DNA of 46,368 bases from Lacrimispora defluvii (GCA_013036995.1 JAAOXG010000029.1:1-46368), one strand, 5' to 3'. Counted from the first letter of the stretch, positions 17,683 to 26,658 are shown. Notes: generated by a model from the sequence alone, not told the origin. Numbers and translations are program-made.

Positions 17683-18375
17683 ATGAAAACAATTGGAATC
17701 ATTGGAGGTATGAGTTGGGAAAGTACAGTTACCTATTACCAGATCATGAATGAAACGGTAAAGCAGGAACTGGGAGGCCTTCATTCAGCAAAGATTTTAT
17801 TATACAGTGTGGATTTTTCAGAAATCGAGCGTTGTCAGGCGGAAGGGGACTGGGAGAAGAGCGGGGATATATTAGCTTCGGCAGCGGAATCTCTTGAAAA
17901 AGCAGGAGCTGATTTCCTTGTAATTGCAACGAATACCATGCATAAAGTAGCACCTCAGATTCAAAAGAGAATTCACATTCCCATTGTACATATAGCAGAA
18001 GTGACAGCGGAAGAATTGAGGCAGAATCGCATCACCACAGTGGCATTGCTGGGGACGAAATATACCATGACACAGGAATTTTATAAAGAAAAGCTGGAAC
18101 AAGCGGGCATTACGGTACTGATTCCCGATGCCCGGGAGATAGAAGTGGTAAACAGCATTATTTATGATGAATTATGTCTTGGCTCTATTTTAGAAACATC
18201 AAAGGAACGGTATCTTCAGGTTATTGAGGCATTAAAAAAACGGGGAGCACAGGGGGTGATACTGGGCTGCACGGAAATCGGGCTTTTAATTAAGCAGGAG
18301 GATACGGATCTGCCTGTATATGATACAACGAGAATTCATGCCGTCAAAGCGGCGAAGCTGTCCTTAGGGGAATAG
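17683..18375 (+). CDS. Aspartate/glutamate racemase family protein
   Basis: A 230-residue cofactor-independent racemase. It carries GIIGGMSWEST at the N-terminus, ATNTMHK (Thr83) in place of the usual first catalytic cysteine, and ILGCTEIGLL (Cys196) as the second. The Thr/Cys pair is that of E. coli YgeA (L-specific aspartate/glutamate racemase type) rather than the Cys/Cys pair of classical aspartate racemases. The start is the ATG at 17683 behind GAGGAGAGGA; an upstream in-frame extension overlaps the preceding gene and is not needed. Confidence 0.88.
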   Translation: MKTIGIIGGMSWESTVTYYQIMNETVKQELGGLHSAKILLYSVDFSEIERCQAEGDWEKSGDILASAAESLEKAGADFLVIATNTMHKVAPQIQKRIHIPIVHIAEVTAEELRQNRITTVALLGTKYTMTQEFYKEKLEQAGITVLIPDAREIEVVNSIIYDELCLGSILETSKERYLQVIEALKKRGAQGVILGCTEIGLLIKQEDTDLPVYDTTRIHAVKAAKLSLGE

Positions 18376-18391
18376 CAGCCGGAATAAAAAA

Positions 18392-18419
18392 CAGGGACAG
18401 AATTACCCTCTGTCCCTGC
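18392..18419 (-). terminator. Terminator hairpin overlapping the end of the SUMF1-like gene
   Basis: CAGGGACAGA (18392-18401) and TCTGTCCCTG (18410-18419) form a 10-bp stem. Read leftwards it is followed by TTTTTTATT, so it terminates the leftward gene even though one arm lies within that gene's last codons. It may also affect the converging racemase transcript. Confidence 0.75.
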
Positions 18420-19236
18420 ATACACGAAGCCCCATATCAGCCCCGATGCCGTTTGGTTCAAATTTACCCCGGTAGGAAATCCTGCAGCTGGTAACATCGC
18501 CTACCCAGCCGCCTCCTTTCCATACCCGGTAAAATCCATTTGGAATCGCGGCATCCTGATACCAGTCAAAACACCATTCCCGGACATTCCCGGACATATC
18601 AAAGATTCCCAGTTCATTGGCTTTTTTACTTCCAACAGGGTGGGTCTGATTTTGATTGGCTTCGATATCAGGCCAGTACCAGTCCCCCTTTAAATACTCT
18701 TTTCCAGCATTTCTCCAGTACCATACGGTCTCTTCCTCATCAGAACTTCCACTATATATATACTTCTGACTTTTTGATCCCCCGCCTGCGGCATAAGTCC
18801 ATTCCGCTTCGGTGGGAAGCCGGTATCCATTGGCTCCTTCCACTGTTGTAACAGTCCATCGGATATCATCATGATCGCAGATATTTTCCGGATCCGGATT
18901 TTGTTTTTCAATCTTGTAATAGGGAATCAGACCTTCCTTTTCACTTCTCCTGTTGCAATATTCAATACTGTCATACCAGCTTACTGAATCAACTGGCAGA
19001 TGACGGCCTTTAAAAGCGGAAGGATTACTTCCCATAACCTTAGTCCATTCCTCTTGGGTTATCTCGTATTTCCCTATGTAAAAGTCCTCAATTGCGGGCG
19101 CTTCCCGGGTAGCTACGGTTGAGACTGCAATGGCAGTCCCGCCTTCCACCAGTACAAGATGGTCCGGTTCCTTTTTGGAGCATCCCCAGGAAAAAACAGC
19201 GGCAGCCATCAAAAGCAAGACCAGCTTTTTCCTCAT
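18403..19236 (-). CDS. Secreted formylglycine-generating-enzyme-like (SUMF1-domain) protein
   Basis: A 277-residue protein with an N-terminal signal sequence ending in WGC (Cys19). This is an atypical lipobox, so lipid anchoring is likely but not certain. The body is an FGE-sulfatase (SUMF1) domain: IEDFYIGKYEITQEEWTKVM, the LPVDSVSWYDSIEYCN block, RLPTEAEWTYAAGG, and NVREWCFDWY. No sulfatase gene is nearby, so enzyme activation is unproven; many such domains have other roles. The ATG at 19236 has AAAGGGA upstream; an in-frame TTG two codons earlier is less likely. It reads the same way as the xylanase upstream. Confidence 0.85.
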   Translation of the reverse strand: MRKKLVLLLMAAAVFSWGCSKKEPDHLVLVEGGTAIAVSTVATREAPAIEDFYIGKYEITQEEWTKVMGSNPSAFKGRHLPVDSVSWYDSIEYCNRRSEKEGLIPYYKIEKQNPDPENICDHDDIRWTVTTVEGANGYRLPTEAEWTYAAGGGSKSQKYIYSGSSDEEETVWYWRNAGKEYLKGDWYWPDIEANQNQTHPVGSKKANELGIFDMSGNVREWCFDWYQDAAIPNGFYRVWKGGGWVGDVTSCRISYRGKFEPNGIGADMGLRVCRDRG

Positions 19237-19290
19237 AGACAAGTCCCTTTCTAAGTCTTTTTTCCGATCTGGTTCTATAATATTTCCATA

Positions 19291-19304
19291 GTATGTAGGT
19301 AAGT
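19291..19304 (+). repeat. Inverted repeat copy A beside the xylanase gene
   Basis: GTATGTAGGTAAGT here is repeated exactly on the opposite strand at 20019-20032. Weaker similarity continues for about 12 bases before the core (AATATTT on both). The copy lies between the xylanase and the SUMF1-like gene, about 55 bases upstream of the latter. Confidence 0.6.
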
Positions 19305-19344
19305 ATATATTATTAATAAACGGCTATTAGAAATGCAGACAGGA

Positions 19345-19983
19345 TTACCAGACGGTTACATTTGCATAACCACTGCTTTGATATCCTTCTACACAAAAGG
19401 CCTGATAGGACCAGGAATTACCTAAGTTCATGCCCTTGCTTCTCCATGCATTTACGTGATTTCCGAAGTTGATCTGAGCATTTCCGCCAGTAGGTCTTTT
19501 GGACTGTCTGACACTCCAGTACTGTGGAAACGTCTGATAACCGTCAATGGAAGGAGCGTTATAACGCATGGTAGTATAGATGTCATAGTTGGCTCCATCG
19601 CTGTTTACGGTTCCCTTATAAGTTCCGGTAGGTCTGTAGGTTCCCCAGCTGTCAACTACATAATATTCGATCAGGGAATTCCTTGTCCAACCATAAAACG
19701 TTAAATAACTGTTGCCTGATGGTGAAAATGCACCGGCATTGTAGTTGACAATTCTGTTGGGAGATCCGGCACCCCATCCTTTTCCAACGACGAAGTTTCC
19801 GCAGTTTGTCCAGCTTACACTGAAATTTCCTCCGGAACCATTCACCATATTAACGGTTCCGCCTCCGTCGGTATAATCCTGCCAGTAATCCGTAGCTGCA
19901 AAAGCTGTAAAAGAAAATATTCCGGAAAAACAAATGGCTGCAGTGGTAATTAACGATAAGACCTTCTTGCTTAATTCATTCAT
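19345..19983 (-). CDS. Glycoside hydrolase family 11 endo-1,4-beta-xylanase
   Basis: A 212-residue secreted enzyme: signal peptide with cleavage near residue 29-30 (AFA-ATDYW), then a single GH11 jelly-roll domain of ~182 residues, the usual size. The two catalytic glutamates are in [12 protein letters not shown] (Glu106, nucleophile) and [10 protein letters not shown] (Glu199, acid/base), with [13 protein letters not shown] and the thumb PSIDGYQTF in between. It cuts xylan internally outside the cell. There is no carbohydrate-binding module. GGAGGGG precedes the ATG. The gene is bracketed by a 14-bp inverted repeat and is monocistronic or weakly linked to the SUMF1-like gene. Confidence 0.96.
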   Translation of the reverse strand: MNELSKKVLSLITTAAICFSGIFSFTAFAATDYWQDYTDGGGTVNMVNGSGGNFSVSWTNCGNFVVGKGWGAGSPNRIVNYNAGAFSPSGNSYLTFYGWTRNSLIEYYVVDSWGTYRPTGTYKGTVNSDGANYDIYTTMRYNAPSIDGYQTFPQYWSVRQSKRPTGGNAQINFGNHVNAWRSKGMNLGNSWSYQAFCVEGYQSSGYANVTVW

Positions 19984-20018
19984 ATAAAACCCCTCCTGTT
20001 TCATATACAGATTGATAC

Positions 20019-20032
20019 ACTTACCTACATAC
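20019..20032 (-). repeat. Inverted repeat copy B upstream of the xylanase gene
   Basis: The exact reverse complement of 19291-19304. In the xylanase's direction it reads GTATGTAGGTAAGT, ending about 35 bases before the start codon, where a promoter or operator would be expected. Confidence 0.6.
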
Positions 20033-20337
20033 GATATAAATATTAACAGAGACCTCCTTCCTTTTTTAAACGGTTTAATAAGAATCTTGCTTTGTGGATT
20101 TTATCTGCGGTTGAGAATCAACCTTGTAAATGAATTCATGGTAAGAGACTAGATTAACTGGTATGATATTATAGAAAATAATTTTATATTAAGTATGATA
20201 TCAGATAAAAATTAGAATGTAAATTAAAATATTAAATAAATGAAATATTTGGTTAATTTAACTAATACATTTAGAGACGATTTTGTGAATAAGAGACAAT
20301 TAAAATTCAATATAAATATATATTAAATTGAAATCAC
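20033..20337. other. AT-rich intergenic region upstream of the riboswitch promoter
   Basis: Very AT-rich sequence between the xylanase control region and the P-type ATPase promoter. No gene, stable hairpin or known motif was recognised. Confidence 0.5.
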
Positions 20338-20366
20338 TTGACAGACGAAACATACCCGGGTATAAT
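20338..20366 (+). promoter_or_regulatory. Consensus promoter of the P-type ATPase
   Basis: Perfect TTGACA (20338-20343), 17-bp spacer and perfect TATAAT (20361-20366). The transcript would start near 20373 and carry a leader of about 265 bases before the coding sequence. Confidence 0.88.
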
Positions 20367-20406
20367 CATTACTCATGAAGCTTTCGGTATTTGATTATAA
20401 TTGAAT

Positions 20407-20507
20407 CATTGGTTAAAAGGGAGTAGTTTAAATGTACCGTCAACATCCTGGCTGTAAGAATACAGTCTGGCGGTGCGTACCAGATTATGGTTACCAGACT
20501 TTTAATG
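20407..20507 (+). ncRNA. yybP-ykoY (manganese) riboswitch
   Basis: The leader has the family landmarks: AAAAGGGAGTAG at the 5' side, CGTCAACA, an inner hairpin CTGTAAGAATACAG closed by ACCG/CGGT, and ACCAGACTTTT at the 3' side. The basal stem is TTAAAAG (20413-20419) with CTTTTAA (20499-20505). Members of this class sense Mn2+ and often precede cation-transport P-type ATPases, as here. Assignment rests on motif and context, not a covariance search. Confidence 0.78.
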
Positions 20508-20553
20508 TGCTTGTTCTGAATTTTTTCAGAGGGCTCATTAGAAGTCTTTTTTT
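20497..20553 (+). terminator. Riboswitch-controlled intrinsic terminator
   Basis: GACTTTTAATG (20497-20507) pairs with CATTAGAAGTC (20536-20546), with one G-U pair, enclosing a small CTGAA/TTCAG hairpin; seven Ts follow (20547-20553). The 5' arm is the same sequence that closes the riboswitch basal stem, so the two structures exclude each other: ligand binding should break the terminator and turn expression on. Confidence 0.8.
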
Positions 20554-20636
20554 ACTCTTTTATACCAGAGATAATCAGACTGAAGTTACACATTTTTGAT
20601 GCGGGGCACCTTAGGGTGTCAGAATGGAGGATTAGT

Positions 20637-23240
20637 TTGAACGAGTGGTATCAGAAAAGCGAAAATGAGATATTAAAGGAGCTTCACACACAAAAAGAAG
20701 GATTAAGTTCCGTGAAAGCGTCTGCTCTCCTTCATGAAAAAGGGGAAAATATTCTGGAGGAAGGAAAGAAAAAAAGTACCATTGAAGTATTTGCAGAACA
20801 GTTTAAGGATCTGCTGGTAGTAATATTAATTGCGGCAGCAGTTATCTCCATGCTGTCAGGAAATGTGGAAAGTACCATTGTAATTATGGCAGTTATCATA
20901 CTCAATGCTGTTTTAGGCACGGTTCAGCATGAAAAGGCGCAGAAATCCCTTGCCAGCTTAAAATCCTTATCCTCACCCAATGCAAGGGTCATGAGAGACG
21001 GTAAGAAAACGGAAGTTGCTTCCAGAGAAGTTGTGCCTGGAGACATCCTGATGCTGGAAGCCGGTGATATGGTAGTGGCAGACGGAAGGATATTAAATAA
21101 TTATTCTCTCCAGGTGAACGAAAGCTCCCTGACAGGAGAGTCCACCAATGTGGATAAAGAAGACGGGGCATTGGAGCTTTCCGTTCCTTTGGCAGACAGA
21201 ACTAATATGGTGTATTCAGGAAGTCTGGTAACCTACGGCAGAGCGGTGGTGGTTGTAACCGATACCGGTATGAATACTGAAATCGGTAAGATCGCCAGTC
21301 TGATGAATGCAACAAAGGAAAAGAAGACTCCCCTTCAAATCAGTCTGGACCAGTTTTCCAGCCGCCTTGCCATGGTTATTATGGTCATCTGTGCGGCCGT
21401 GTTCTTATTAAGTCTTTACCGCAAAATGCCCCTTCTTGATTCCATGATGTTTGCGGTCGCCCTGGCAGTTGCAGCGATTCCGGAAGCTTTAAGCTCCATT
21501 GTTACCATAGTTCAGGCCATGGGCACTCAGCGTATGGCAAAAGAAAATGCGATTATTAAGGAACTTAAAGCAGTGGAAAGTCTTGGCTGTGTTTCTGTAA
21601 TCTGTTCTGATAAAACCGGAACACTGACTCAGAATAAGATGACTGTCCAGGAAATTTACTTAGATGATCAGATTTTTAAACCAGAGGAACTGGAATTAAC
21701 CAATCAGCTTCACCGTTACCTGCTTTATGATGCTGTGCTGACAAACGATTCCACCATTGCTGATGGCAAAGGTATTGGTGATCCTACCGAATACGCCCTT
21801 CTTGAGATGGCTGGTAAAATATCCGTCAGTCATAATACCATCCGGGGTCTGATGCACAGACTGGAGGAGCTTCCCTTTGATTCAGACCGTAAGCTGATGA
21901 GTACCAAATACAAGCTTCACGGTGTTCCTACTATTTTGACAAAAGGAGCGGTTGATGTACTGTTAGACCGGACGGTAAGCATCCGTACTTCTCAGGGAAT
22001 CAGAGATTTGACAGAAGCAGATAAAGAAGTTATTTTAAAACAGAATCGATTGTTTTCTGAAAATGGCCTTCGGGTTTTGGCCTTCGGTTATAAAGAAGTG
22101 GAAGAATCCCACATACTTTCCCTTCATTCTGAAAATAACTTTATATTCCTGGGTCTTGTTTCCATGGTGGACCCGCCCAGAGAAGAATCAAAAGCTGCAG
22201 TAGCAGATGCTAAAAATGCAGGAATCAGACCTGTCATGATCACTGGAGATCATAAAATAACGGCAACAGCCATTGCCAGACAGATCGGCATTTTTGAAGA
22301 GGGCGATCTGGCAGTGACTGGTGCAGAACTGGATGGAATGACAGATGAGGAGCTGGATGAAAAAATTGTAAACATCTCCGTATTCGCAAGGGTTTCCCCA
22401 GAGAATAAGATCCGGATTGTGGATGCATGGCAGAGAAGAGGCAATATCGTATCCATGACTGGTGACGGGGTGAATGATGCTCCTGCGCTAAAGAAGGCAG
22501 ATATTGGAGTTGCCATGGGGATTACAGGCACGGAAGTATCAAAGGATGCCGCTTCCATGATATTATCAGATGATAATTTTGCTACTATCATAAAAGCTGT
22601 GGCAAATGGAAGAAACGTATACCGGAACATTAAGAATGCCATTCAGTTTTTATTGTCAGGCAATATGGCTGGTATTTTCTCTGTGCTTTATACCTCTATT
22701 ATGGGTTTACCCATCCCATTTGCTCCTGTTCATTTATTATTCATTAACCTGTTAACGGATTCACTTCCCGCCATTGCAATTGGTATGGAGCCGGCTGAGC
22801 ACGGTCTGCTGAGCCAGAAGCCAAGAGACCCCAAAGAAAGCATACTGACAAAAGATTTTATGACAAAGGTTATGCTCCAGGGAGCTCTCATATCCGTTTG
22901 TACCATGATCGCCTTTCAAATGGGGTTAAGACAGTCGGGCCCAGCGGTTGCCAGTACCATGGCATTTGCTACGCTGACTCTGGCACGGCTTTTCCATGGA
23001 TTTAACTGCAGAAGCAGCCATTCCATCTTCCGGCTGGGATTTAAAGATAACTGGTACAGTCTGGCAGCCTTTGTTCTGGGATTTGGTTTACTCAGCCTGG
23101 TACTGTTTGTTCCTGTCATGGGAAAACTGTTTTCTGTATCACCGTTAAGCGGATTACAGGTTGGTATTGTCTACGGGCTTGCCATCATCCCTACTGTGAT
23201 GATCCAGCTGACAAAAGTGATGAGAGAAATTGTAAAATAA
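20637..23240 (+). CDS. P-type cation-transporting ATPase (Ca2+/Mn2+ type)
   Basis: An 867-residue P2A-type ATPase with an N-terminal cation-ATPase domain (WYQKSENEILKEL), actuator TGES, phosphorylation site SDKTGTLT (Asp325), hinge TGDGVNDAPALKKADIG and about ten membrane segments. Membrane helix 4 holds AAIPEAL, the Ca2+/Mn2+-pump type of the PEGL site. The start is the TTG at 20637, with GGAGG 6 bases upstream; an in-frame GTG at 20616 lacks a ribosome site. The upstream riboswitch suggests the physiological ion is Mn2+, exported when in excess. Confidence 0.92.
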   Translation: MNEWYQKSENEILKELHTQKEGLSSVKASALLHEKGENILEEGKKKSTIEVFAEQFKDLLVVILIAAAVISMLSGNVESTIVIMAVIILNAVLGTVQHEKAQKSLASLKSLSSPNARVMRDGKKTEVASREVVPGDILMLEAGDMVVADGRILNNYSLQVNESSLTGESTNVDKEDGALELSVPLADRTNMVYSGSLVTYGRAVVVVTDTGMNTEIGKIASLMNATKEKKTPLQISLDQFSSRLAMVIMVICAAVFLLSLYRKMPLLDSMMFAVALAVAAIPEALSSIVTIVQAMGTQRMAKENAIIKELKAVESLGCVSVICSDKTGTLTQNKMTVQEIYLDDQIFKPEELELTNQLHRYLLYDAVLTNDSTIADGKGIGDPTEYALLEMAGKISVSHNTIRGLMHRLEELPFDSDRKLMSTKYKLHGVPTILTKGAVDVLLDRTVSIRTSQGIRDLTEADKEVILKQNRLFSENGLRVLAFGYKEVEESHILSLHSENNFIFLGLVSMVDPPREESKAAVADAKNAGIRPVMITGDHKITATAIARQIGIFEEGDLAVTGAELDGMTDEELDEKIVNISVFARVSPENKIRIVDAWQRRGNIVSMTGDGVNDAPALKKADIGVAMGITGTEVSKDAASMILSDDNFATIIKAVANGRNVYRNIKNAIQFLLSGNMAGIFSVLYTSIMGLPIPFAPVHLLFINLLTDSLPAIAIGMEPAEHGLLSQKPRDPKESILTKDFMTKVMLQGALISVCTMIAFQMGLRQSGPAVASTMAFATLTLARLFHGFNCRSSHSIFRLGFKDNWYSLAAFVLGFGLLSLVLFVPVMGKLFSVSPLSGLQVGIVYGLAIIPTVMIQLTKVMREIVK

Positions 23241-23245
23241 TGAAG

Positions 23246-23290
23246 AAAAAAAGAGGTTTTGACTAAAAAAAAGAGTTGAACCTCTTTTTT
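23246..23290 (+). terminator. Terminator after the P-type ATPase
   Basis: AAAAAAGAGGTT pairs with AACCTCTTTTTT, with a loop of about 20 bases, ending in a T-run directly after the gene. Confidence 0.8.
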
Positions 23291-23306
23291 ATTAATGATA
23301 AAATGA

Positions 23307-23319
23307 TTTCGTAACGAAA
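23307..23319. promoter_or_regulatory. 13-bp palindrome, candidate operator
   Basis: TTTCGT-A-ACGAAA is a perfect dyad about 30 bases before the DUF1576 gene, next to an AT-rich TGATAAAATG that could be a -10 region. No regulator is assigned. Confidence 0.35.
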
Positions 23320-23349
23320 ACTTAACATAGGAGAGGGAAACAAAACGAC

Positions 23350-24651
23350 ATGACAGGACAACCTTCATTGAGATTCAAAAATTACGGTCCGTTATCCAGA
23401 CGGTCCAAATTCCAGATTCTTGCCCTGGTGCCGATTTATTTTATTGCTGCAGGATTATGCCTTCAGCCGTTTGATGAAATCTGTAGGGGAATCATCACAA
23501 TCGTACAGGAACCGGATTTCCTGATCACGGATTACATTGCCATTGGTGGCATTGGAGCTGCGTTTATTAATGCAGGTGTATTAACGTTATTAAGCATTGC
23601 AATCGTATATTTTCTGGGGATGGATATGAGCGGTCATACCATTACCTCAAGCTTCCTCATGTTCGGCTTTTCACTGTTTGGGAAAAATATCTTAAACATC
23701 TGGGCCATTATGATGGGAATCTGTTTATATTCTTATTATCATAAAACTTCCATAACACGTTATATCTATGTAGGGTTTTACGGAACCTGTCTGTCTCCGG
23801 TTATTACCCAGATTATGCAGATCGGTAATCTGCCCCTGGCAGTCCGTCTGGTTTTAAGTATACTTGTGGGAATCAGCATTGGGTTTGTGCTTCCGCCTCT
23901 TTCTACCCATACTCATTATGCCCATTTGGGTTATTCTCTTTATAATGTGGGGTTTGCCTGCGGGATCCTTGCCACGGTTATTGTCTCTCTGATGAAATCC
24001 TTTGGGATCCGAATAGAGGAACGTCTGATCTGGTCGACTGGTCAGAATTTATTGTTTACCAGACTTTTGATTATTTTGTTTTTCGGAATGATACTATTTT
24101 CCTTCCTGCTATCCAATCAGGTATGGAAAAGATATTTGGAAATCTTAAAATCTTATGGGATCAGCGGAACCGATTATGTTAAAACAGAAGGGTTTGCGCC
24201 TACACTTCTTAATATGGGAATAAACGGGATTGTATCAACACTGCTTATTATTTCAGTGGGGGGTGATTTAAACGGTCCCACCATAGGAGGGATTTTTACT
24301 ATTGTAGGATTCAGTGCAACCGGGAAGCATACCCGTAATATACTTCCAATCATGATCGGTGTGATTATTGGCGGATATACGAAGAAATGGAGCATTACAG
24401 ATCCCAGCGCCCAGCTTGCCCTTCTTCTATCTACCACATTGGCGCCCATTGCCGGAGAATTCGGAGTGGGAGCCGGAATTCTTGCCGGTTTTTTACACTC
24501 TTCTGCGGCGCTTAATGTAGGAATTGTTTACGGTGGGATGAACCTTTACAACAATGGATTTGCAGGAGGCCTTATCGCAACCTTTCTGGTACCTGTGCTA
24601 AAATCCATTCGGGACCGAAAGGCCCATGCAAAAACCCATGTCTCTCTTTAA
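23350..24651 (+). CDS. DUF1576 integral membrane protein
   Basis: A 433-residue polytopic membrane protein of the DUF1576 family, with about ten or more hydrophobic segments arranged as two similar halves: GAAFINAGVLTLLS ... GHTITSSFLMFGFSLFGKNILN in the first half and LNMGINGIVSTLLI ... GPTIGGIFTIVGFSATGKHTRNILP in the second, suggesting internal duplication. The function is unknown; a transporter is likely. GGAGAGGG is 13 bases before the ATG, longer spacing than usual. It stands as a single gene between two terminated units. Confidence 0.85.
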   Translation: MTGQPSLRFKNYGPLSRRSKFQILALVPIYFIAAGLCLQPFDEICRGIITIVQEPDFLITDYIAIGGIGAAFINAGVLTLLSIAIVYFLGMDMSGHTITSSFLMFGFSLFGKNILNIWAIMMGICLYSYYHKTSITRYIYVGFYGTCLSPVITQIMQIGNLPLAVRLVLSILVGISIGFVLPPLSTHTHYAHLGYSLYNVGFACGILATVIVSLMKSFGIRIEERLIWSTGQNLLFTRLLIILFFGMILFSFLLSNQVWKRYLEILKSYGISGTDYVKTEGFAPTLLNMGINGIVSTLLIISVGGDLNGPTIGGIFTIVGFSATGKHTRNILPIMIGVIIGGYTKKWSITDPSAQLALLLSTTLAPIAGEFGVGAGILAGFLHSSAALNVGIVYGGMNLYNNGFAGGLIATFLVPVLKSIRDRKAHAKTHVSL

Positions 24652-24662
24652 TGGCAGGGTGC

Positions 24663-24690
24663 TTGTATAATTTTACTTATGTGATAGAAT
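24663..24690 (+). promoter_or_regulatory. Candidate promoter of the first ABC-F gene
   Basis: TTGTAT (24663-24668), 16-bp spacer, TAGAAT (24685-24690), about 30 bases before the start codon. The leader is short, unlike that of the second ABC-F gene. Confidence 0.5.
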
Positions 24691-24721
24691 AAGACAAAAA
24701 GATAAATTGAGGAATTTTAAT

Positions 24722-26602
24722 ATGCTGTACCAGATTACAGAAGGAACGGTTTCGGCAGGCGGAAATGTCATTCTGTCTCATATAAATTTTGAAATACGCG
24801 GCAGTGAAAAAATTGCGGTGGTTGGTAGCAATGGAACCGGGAAAACCACTCTTTTAATGCTGATTGCAGGAGAACTGGAGCTGGACCGGGATGATAAGCG
24901 CCAGAACAGCGGTATTACAACAGCAAGGAAATTAACCATTGGATATTTAAAGCAGCAGGCATTTACAGAGAAGGATCGTACTGTGGAGGAAGAGATACGC
25001 TCTTCCTGCTCTTTTTCCAATGAGTACTCACAGGAACGATATGAATACGAGCGGGAATATGATATCCTGTTTACTGGATTCGGATTTGAAAAATCAGATA
25101 AAAAGAAAAAGCTGTCAGATTTTTCGGGAGGAGAGCAGACTAAAATTGCTCTGATCAGGCATCTTCTTTTAAAACCCGATATTCTATTGTTGGATGAGCC
25201 TACCAATCATCTGGATATTCAGACCATACAGTGGCTGGAAGAATATCTGAATGGCTACGGAAAAGCAGTGGTTATGGTATCCCATGACCGCTTTTTTCTG
25301 GATCAGACGGTTTCTGTAATCTATGAACTGTCAGGCAAAACGCTCACCCGTTATCCAGGCAACTACACCCAGTACAGGGAAGAGAAGAAAAAGAGAATCC
25401 GGCTGCAGACAAAGGCTTATGAGCGGCAGCAGGAAGAGAAGAAACGGCTAAATGACCTGGTGGAGCGCTTTAAACACAAACCCAATAAAGCTGCATTTGC
25501 CCGGGCTAAACGAAAGGCCGCGGAGCGTCTGGTACCGGCAGAAAAACCGGAGGGGGATGAGGTCTCTCTTTTTGTAGAACCCATATCCCCTGCTATTTTA
25601 GGCAGTAAATGGGTATTTGAATCAGAACATTTAAAGATCGGTTATGAGAAACCTCTTGCAGAACTTACTTTTCGAATTCGGAGAGGACAAAAGATCGGTA
25701 TTCTAGGACCAAACGGGGCAGGAAAAAGTACTCTTTTAAAAACTGCCGCTGGTCTGATCCCTGGTTTGTCCGGAGATTATTCCCTGGGAAACCAGATTAC
25801 CATCGGCTATTTTGACCAGCTGTCTTCCGAGATTCAATCGGATAAAACCGTAGCAGAACATTTCCATGACTTATTTCCTGTAATGACCGAGAAAGAGGTA
25901 AGAAGTATTCTGGGAGCTTATTTATTCGGAGGAAAAGACGCTGGAAAACGTGTGGCTGTTCTTTCAGGAGGTGAAAAAGCCAGGCTTGTTCTGGCGGAGC
26001 TTTTACAGAGCAGACCGAATTTCCTTATACTGGACGAACCAACCAATCATATGGATATCAAGGCGAAGGAAACTTTAGAATCTGCATTTCAGGCTTATAC
26101 CGGAACCATTTTGTTTGTATCCCATGACCGCTATTTTTTGGACAGGGTAGCGGAGTCCATGCTGATCTTTGAGGATCAATCGGTTTTTTATTATCCATTT
26201 TCTTACGGTCATTATCTGGAACGTACAAGGAAAGCAAAAGGGGGCGGCATCGCAGCCCAGATTAAAGCGGAGGAGCAGGCTCTGATTGCCGGGATCAGAG
26301 CAGTTCCAAAAGCGGAAAGGCACCGGCTGAAGGAGATATCCAGCGAGGAGGCCTATTCTGACTGGAAAATGAGACTTGTGACAGAGCGGCTTTTACAGGC
26401 AGAAGATCAGGTAAAAGACTTAGACAGTGCCTGTGAAAAGCTGATCAATGACTGGCAGGAGTCACCGGATTTCTGGTCAGGAGATGAGTGGAGTGAGGCT
26501 GGATTCTACCACATGTTACTGGAGCAGAGAGATGAGGCCTGGGAGGTCTGGACATCACTTTGCCTGGAATGGTTTGAAGAAGCTTTGGTGGTGGAAATTT
26601 AA
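24722..26602 (+). CDS. ABC-F family ATPase, possible ribosome protection protein
   Basis: A 626-residue soluble protein with two ABC cassettes and no membrane domain. The first has Walker A GSNGTGKT (35-42), FSGGEQTKIAL and LLLDEPTNHLD; the second has GPNGAGKST, LSGGEKARLVLAE and LILDEPTNHMD. The linker contains the charged KPNKAAFARAKRKAAERL stretch of ABC-F proteins, and a ~120-residue helical tail follows. The N-terminus resembles clostridial CplR-type resistance factors, but resistance is not proven. The start is the ATG at 24722 behind TGAGG; an in-frame TTG at 24707 is upstream of that site. Confidence 0.88.
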   Translation: MLYQITEGTVSAGGNVILSHINFEIRGSEKIAVVGSNGTGKTTLLMLIAGELELDRDDKRQNSGITTARKLTIGYLKQQAFTEKDRTVEEEIRSSCSFSNEYSQERYEYEREYDILFTGFGFEKSDKKKKLSDFSGGEQTKIALIRHLLLKPDILLLDEPTNHLDIQTIQWLEEYLNGYGKAVVMVSHDRFFLDQTVSVIYELSGKTLTRYPGNYTQYREEKKKRIRLQTKAYERQQEEKKRLNDLVERFKHKPNKAAFARAKRKAAERLVPAEKPEGDEVSLFVEPISPAILGSKWVFESEHLKIGYEKPLAELTFRIRRGQKIGILGPNGAGKSTLLKTAAGLIPGLSGDYSLGNQITIGYFDQLSSEIQSDKTVAEHFHDLFPVMTEKEVRSILGAYLFGGKDAGKRVAVLSGGEKARLVLAELLQSRPNFLILDEPTNHMDIKAKETLESAFQAYTGTILFVSHDRYFLDRVAESMLIFEDQSVFYYPFSYGHYLERTRKAKGGGIAAQIKAEEQALIAGIRAVPKAERHRLKEISSEEAYSDWKMRLVTERLLQAEDQVKDLDSACEKLINDWQESPDFWSGDEWSEAGFYHMLLEQRDEAWEVWTSLCLEWFEEALVVEI

Positions 26603-26647
26603 AAGTAGCAGGTCAGGAATCACATGGATCCCTGACCTGCTACTTTT
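26601..26647. terminator. Bidirectional terminator between ABC-F and chemoreceptor genes
   Basis: AAAAGTAGCAGGTCAGG (26601-26617) pairs perfectly with CCTGACCTGCTACTTTT (26631-26647). The symmetrical A/T ends suit both converging genes. The first arm overlaps the ABC-F stop codon. Confidence 0.9.
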
Positions 26648-26658
26648 GATATGTAAGA

